DNA from: Paenibacillus anaericanus
GTDB lineage: Bacteria > Bacillota > Bacilli > Paenibacillales > Paenibacillaceae
Assembly: GCF_003994475.1 (NCBI RefSeq)
Contig: NZ_RZNY01000004.1
Location: 124,001 to 188,000, forward strand
Direction: 5' to 3'
Length of the DNA: 64,000 nucleotides
The position numbers were made by a program, and so were the translations under genes. This document shows positions 60,297 through 64,000 of the stretch, one piece after another (within the stretch, counting starts at the first letter, position 1; every line of letters starts with the position of its first letter). The notes beneath the pieces were generated by a model. The model saw only the letters and a list, made by a program, of their open reading frames with translations, did no database searches and was not told the origin of the DNA.

Positions 60297-61709
60297 TCAC
60301 AACGTCGACATTAGAAAATTCCAAAAAGACTCGAGAGACTCAGGTCGCTCCTCATGCGTATTATTCTGTACCCCTTTACATAGCAGATCATATACTTCTG
60401 TCTGTTCGAGGCTAGCATGCTCACGATATTTCTCAAACCAGGTCATACACAGAACCATAATACGATTATTTTTCATTTCAATGGCAACTTCTAGACTTAA
60501 TAATATGTTCCTAATTCCTTCTTGATAATGGCCTCTTACGAAACAATACTCTGCATAATGATAGAAAAACTTACAAAACCGATGGCGGCTAAAAAATTTC
60601 TTGTAATAGCTATCAGAATTATCTATATCAACGAAATCAATAGATTTAATAGATTCAATAGAAAATAACTGTAGCGTCTGATCGATAGAATAATGATATT
60701 CATTTGCTGAGATCAACATCGTAATTAGACCCGCTACGATCTCTTGTGGATTCTCCCGAAGAAAGGAGGCGTATTCAGGTATAACTTCTTGATCACCCAT
60801 CTTCACTTGAACACAAAGCATATTCCCACGAGCAAACAAACTTAATCGCTCCACTTCATTACGGCCTTCATCATTTAAACCCTCAAACCAACTCAAATCG
60901 ACATAACCCGTAATACATCTCATGCATTCTTTGTACATTCCCTGATATTCATATGCAATCGATTTTAATAATAAGGCTCGTCCATAGTAATAAACCAAGG
61001 GATGGCGCAGAGAGTTTCTGAATTTCTTAGTGTTCTTAAGTTTACTTTGATATATGTCATAGGCTAATAGATGCATTTCCTCAGCATATTTCTCGACATC
61101 TTCCCATCTCTCCAACGCGGCAAAGTTCTCAGTGAGTAGCATTAAGCCATCCAACGCATATGCTTCTGGAAGACGTGCTCGAAAGGGAATAAATCGATGT
61201 GCCACATAAGGACTACCAAAGTTATGATATAGGACGATTTTAAATAGCCGATAATGACTAATGGCTAATCTCTCAAAATGACTACCTTTGTCAACATCTA
61301 CAATGCTTTCAAATAATATAGTTGCTGAATTATGCTTGTCCTGGTCAAAAAATGATTCTGCTATCTCGAAAGTACCTTGTATGAATTTACTATTTTGCAT
61401 AATAATATGAGATATCTTTCTCAAATCGTTATACAATTCTAATTCGTCGCACCGTAAAAAGAGGGGTCTTAGCCATTTCCATCCACGATTGCATGTCATG
61501 CAGTCTTCACAATATGATTCATATAATGTTCCCACTGGCATTTCCAACGCATCCGTAATACGGTCCAATTGTTCAATCGAAATCATCTTGTTACCATATA
61601 CGATTCGCCTTAATGCTCCCCGCCCAATACCACAAGCATTTGAGAATATTTCAATTGACTGATGATTCTCATCCAGATACTTCTTGATGATTATTGAAAT
61701 TCTGTTCAT
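60297..61709 (-). CDS. XRE-type regulator with TPR-like C-terminal region
   Basis: About 470 residues. The first 60 are a helix-turn-helix (HQSIEIFSNACGIGRGALRRI), weakly XRE-like. A Cys cluster C67-x2-C70-x2-C73 (YCEDCMTC) follows, possibly a metal site. The rest is paired helices such as YYYGRALLLKSIAYEYQGMY, as in TPR-type peptide- or protein-binding regulators (RRNPP-like layout). No signalling peptide gene is seen beside it. A GGAGGGGG site lies 13 nt before the ATG at 61709, a little far. Confidence 0.75.
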   Translation of the reverse strand: MNRISIIIKKYLDENHQSIEIFSNACGIGRGALRRIVYGNKMISIEQLDRITDALEMPVGTLYESYCEDCMTCNRGWKWLRPLFLRCDELELYNDLRKISHIIMQNSKFIQGTFEIAESFFDQDKHNSATILFESIVDVDKGSHFERLAISHYRLFKIVLYHNFGSPYVAHRFIPFRARLPEAYALDGLMLLTENFAALERWEDVEKYAEEMHLLAYDIYQSKLKNTKKFRNSLRHPLVYYYGRALLLKSIAYEYQGMYKECMRCITGYVDLSWFEGLNDEGRNEVERLSLFARGNMLCVQVKMGDQEVIPEYASFLRENPQEIVAGLITMLISANEYHYSIDQTLQLFSIESIKSIDFVDIDNSDSYYKKFFSRHRFCKFFYHYAEYCFVRGHYQEGIRNILLSLEVAIEMKNNRIMVLCMTWFEKYREHASLEQTEVYDLLCKGVQNNTHEERPESLESFWNFLMSTL

Positions 61710-61944
61710 GTGTTTCAGACTACCCCCTCCTTCCACTTATAAAAGTATTAGTTCTCCCTATGAAGGTAATAATGACATCATAATTACTACACACCCTCTT
61801 TAGTATCATACATACAAATAAGGTAATTTGATACAACAAAGTAAGTTTATCATAGTTTAACACGGTTAACCAATAAGTTCAACTTAACCTTTTGTGCATG
61901 TAATCCCCTTCTATTGGTTGTTACAATTTATTGAGGTGATGCAT

Positions 61945-62274
61945 ATGGCTTTTGATTATTCGCTAATTGGCAAAAGGATTAAACTTGCTAGAGATAAACA
62001 AGGAATTACACAAGAAGTGCTGGCCGAGAAACTGGATGTCTCTAATGCCTACATAAGTAAGATTGAACGAGGGAAAACGCCTATTAACCTGGACAGGCTG
62101 TCTCAGTTGTGTGTCATTCTCGAAGAATCACCTGAATACATTCTAAGTGGAGCCAATAGTTCCACACGTGATTACCTGAGAAATGAAATTAATCTAATGC
62201 TTGAGGATTGCTCTCCAGACAAGATCAAATTGATCATGCAAGTGATCAAGCCCATTGTAGAATTTAAAGAGTAA
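61945..62274 (+). CDS. Small XRE-family repressor
   Basis: 109 residues. The first 62 are a clear XRE helix-turn-helix (QGITQEVLAEKLDVSNAYIS, KIERGKTPIN). The C-terminal tail is helical. GAGGTGAT precedes the ATG at 61945; 17 extra codons upstream are not needed. It is divergent from the XRE-TPR gene and may cross-regulate it (inference). Confidence 0.85.
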   Translation: MAFDYSLIGKRIKLARDKQGITQEVLAEKLDVSNAYISKIERGKTPINLDRLSQLCVILEESPEYILSGANSSTRDYLRNEINLMLEDCSPDKIKLIMQVIKPIVEFKE

Positions 62275-62284
62275 TAACTGAAAG

Positions 62285-62313
62285 AAACCTCCATATGAAT
62301 ATGGAGGTTTTTT
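62285..62313 (+). terminator. Intrinsic terminator
   Basis: AAACCTCCAT/ATGGAGGTTT arms followed by six T, 10 bp after the XRE stop; also usable by the convergent gene. Confidence 0.8.
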
Positions 62314-62333
62314 ATATTTTCAGTACACTATTC

Positions 62334-63428
62334 TTATTTCCACCAAGGCGAATCAGGATACATGTTTGCATGGACCCGCACCATCTCACCGATCCTGGGG
62401 GTGGAGATTTCAACGCCTTGATCTCTAGCTGCTAGCAGTACACGTTCAATCGGTTCTGTCCAATCATGAAATGCTAACGTAAATGTTCCCCAATGCATTG
62501 GAATCATGACCTTCCCTTGCACATCCAAATGCGCTTGAATGGCTTGTTCAGGATACATATGAGTCGTTGCCCAGCGTTCATCATATTGTCCACATTGCAT
62601 AAGAGTAATATCAAACGGTCCATACTGCCGTCCAATTTGTTTGAAATGCGGACCATAACCACTATCCCCACTGAAATACAACTTCGTTTGCTTCCCCTTA
62701 ATTACCCATGAACACCACAGCGTTGTGTTTGAATCGGACTTCCCTCTTCCCGAGGTGTGAATAGCAGGAGTGGCTGCCAATACGAGCCCCTTCATGTTCA
62801 TTTCGTCCCACCAGTCATATTCCTTAATCTTATGTGGGTCAATGCCCCATCTTTCCAGATGGCTTCCCACACCTAGTGGAACACAGAAGAGTGTTACCTT
62901 ATCTTTCAGCTTTTTAATTGAGATTTCATCTAAATGATCATAATGATCGTGAGATATGAGAACCACATCGATATGTGGAAATTGTTCAATTTCCATAGGG
63001 AGTTTTTCATTATATCGTTTACTGCCGAACAGTGGGATTGGAAAGGAGTATTTACCGAACATCGGATCTAGCAATATAGTTGTTCCATTCATAACTAATA
63101 AGAATGCAGAGTGACCAAACCATGTTAGGGTGGTTCCTTCAATGGGATTAACAAGCCGTTCGTTTATAGACTTGATTGGGATCTCATAATCAGGCCTTAA
63201 TCTAGGTTGTTTTGAGACCTTTCCCCATAAAACAGCGAACACACCTTTTATACTTTTACTCGTATCTACGGGAGTTTGATTTACGAACTTTCCATTCCGA
63301 AAGTTTTGAGATTTATGAAATGTCTTTGCTTTCTCTGGCGAAGGCTTTCTACCAAGAAATGAGCAGAATTTTATAATCATTATCGCTATGACTACCATCC
63401 CAATCAGAACCATTAAAATCCATTTCAT
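62334..63428 (-). CDS. MBL-fold hydrolase with N-terminal anchor (NAPE-PLD/UlaG-like)
   Basis: 364 residues. A membrane helix at 3-25 precedes a metallo-beta-lactamase fold: TWFGHSAFLL, the metal motif SHDHYDHLD, YFSGDSGYG and IPMHWGTF. The order and the C-terminal MHWGTF resemble NAPE-PLD/RomA-type lipid phosphodiesterases. The substrate is not known. GGGGGG lies before the ATG; the gene is single. Confidence 0.85.
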   Translation of the reverse strand: MKWILMVLIGMVVIAIMIIKFCSFLGRKPSPEKAKTFHKSQNFRNGKFVNQTPVDTSKSIKGVFAVLWGKVSKQPRLRPDYEIPIKSINERLVNPIEGTTLTWFGHSAFLLVMNGTTILLDPMFGKYSFPIPLFGSKRYNEKLPMEIEQFPHIDVVLISHDHYDHLDEISIKKLKDKVTLFCVPLGVGSHLERWGIDPHKIKEYDWWDEMNMKGLVLAATPAIHTSGRGKSDSNTTLWCSWVIKGKQTKLYFSGDSGYGPHFKQIGRQYGPFDITLMQCGQYDERWATTHMYPEQAIQAHLDVQGKVMIPMHWGTFTLAFHDWTEPIERVLLAARDQGVEISTPRIGEMVRVHANMYPDSPWWK

Positions 63429-63610
63429 CTTCAGAAATCCCCCCCTTCAACCATTAGCAATAGCTATGCAAAGAAACACAGAACTGCTATGTTCGAGTTT
63501 CACTCTTTTTCTCTAAACAGTTTAGTATCTCTTATCAGCTTAACCCTGCATTCTATAAAATAAACGTGATAAAAGAGCAAAGCCATGTAATTAACCACAG
63601 CAAAAAAAAA

Positions 63611-63646
63611 CACCTCTAGTATCGTGCTTAACGATACCATAAGGTG
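63611..63646 (-). terminator. Intrinsic terminator of the GH20-like gene
   Basis: CACCT/AGGTG with TATCGT/ACGATA inside, followed on the minus strand by nine T. Confidence 0.85.
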
Positions 63647-63671
63647 CCTTTTCATATTAAAGGTTACTCAT

Positions 63672-64000
63672 TTAAAAAGGATTCATAACGTGGAAGAAGA
63701 CATTTGGTGACGCCATCCGATAATAGAAACTACACCAGCCGATTCCACGATTGTTGAATCGATTAGATGAGCTATATATAAGACGCTCTTGCTCCAATTC
63801 TTCTATACTTTCAATGCGACCTTCCACATAATCGAGAAGACGCATCGATGCTGTATCAAGCCGGTTAATTACACCACCATAGCGAATATCAATTACTTCC
63901 CAACCAAATGCCTTGAACATCCCGAGCCATTGTGTACGATGAGCAGCACGAAGAGCTTTAACCGCATCCGAAATTTGAGGTAACACCTCTGTAGCTATTC
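63672..64000 (-). CDS. C-terminal end of probable GH20 beta-N-acetylhexosaminidase
   Basis: About 109 codons; the frame is open to the window edge. FGWEVIDIRYGGVINRLDTA and the helix ending LLDYVEGRIESIEELEQERL look like the C-terminal helical part of Paenibacillus GH20-type enzymes. The GTG at 63986 is internal. Catalytic residues are outside the window, so the family call is tentative. Confidence 0.5.
   Translation of the reverse strand, partial: IATEVLPQISDAVKALRAAHRTQWLGMFKAFGWEVIDIRYGGVINRLDTASMRLLDYVEGRIESIEELEQERLIYSSSNRFNNRGIGWCSFYYRMASPNVFFHVMNPF

Overview
The window looks like chromosomal DNA of a low- to mid-GC Gram-positive, most probably a Paenibacillus or close relative. The grounds are strong Shine-Dalgarno sites ahead of almost every gene, many intrinsic terminators, Bacillus-type families (YoaP, DegV, a YwaC-like alarmone synthetase, an LnrJKLMN-like system, a YqkB-like protein), lipoprotein-type binding proteins and tandem DUF427 proteins. 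I see no tRNA, rRNA, CRISPR array, prophage or intact insertion sequence.

Layout. 1-6.2 kb: a minus-strand operon of SWIM zinc finger, HEAT-repeat, MoxR ATPase and DUF5682 genes that runs off the left edge. 6.4-16.8 kb: assorted metabolic and envelope genes (MFS exporter, sugar O-acetyltransferase, CHRD protein, DUF421 protein, secreted metallophosphoesterase, alpha/beta hydrolase, lipoprotein phosphodiesterase, YoaP, PfkB kinase). 17.0-20.1 kb: an orphan glycogen synthase and a XerC/D-like tyrosine recombinase, bracketed by two 28-bp palindromic sites with the 11-6-11 layout of dif. 20.2-24.2 kb: HAD, TVP38, EamA and DUF427 genes, then a 229-bp MITE-like repeat. 24.2-33.3 kb: a tightly coupled operon of Opu-type ABC importer, LLM monooxygenase, urocanase homologue, DUF917 protein and a histidase homologue without the MIO triad. 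It has its own promoter, a leader terminator and an upstream IclR gene. 33.5-40.3 kb: second tandem DUF427 gene, YqkB-like gene, a LacI-type regulator divergent from butanediol dehydrogenase with two matching operators, a PNPOx-UbiA fusion, a phosphatase and msrA. 40.4-48.7 kb: LnrJKLMN-like sensor/transporter, DegV, AlkC glycosylase and a RelP-type alarmone synthetase. 48.9-51.1 kb: an arsenic group (Cys-rich MarR, arsM, arsN1) holding a second MITE-like copy. 51.1-64 kb: ferritin, methyltransferase, a sugar-type ABC operon that also encodes an HlyD-like adaptor and starts behind a long leader hairpin, esterase/MerR, two unknown membrane proteins, XRE regulators, a metallo-beta-lactamase-fold hydrolase and the end of a probable GH20 hexosaminidase.

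How the genes work together. The most interesting unit is the 24.2-32.3 kb operon. A histidase fold without its electrophilic cofactor triad, a diverged urocanase, a DUF917 protein and a quaternary-amine-type importer fit uptake and breakdown of a trimethylated histidine (ergothioneine, its S-methyl form, or hercynine) better than ordinary histidine use. That is inference from family knowledge. The second is the recombinase/glgA unit between dif-like sites. Three genes (CHRD, TVP38, first sugar permease) have good ribosome binding sites but no normal in-frame start at the right distance, which points to non-AUG starts or small frameshifts.
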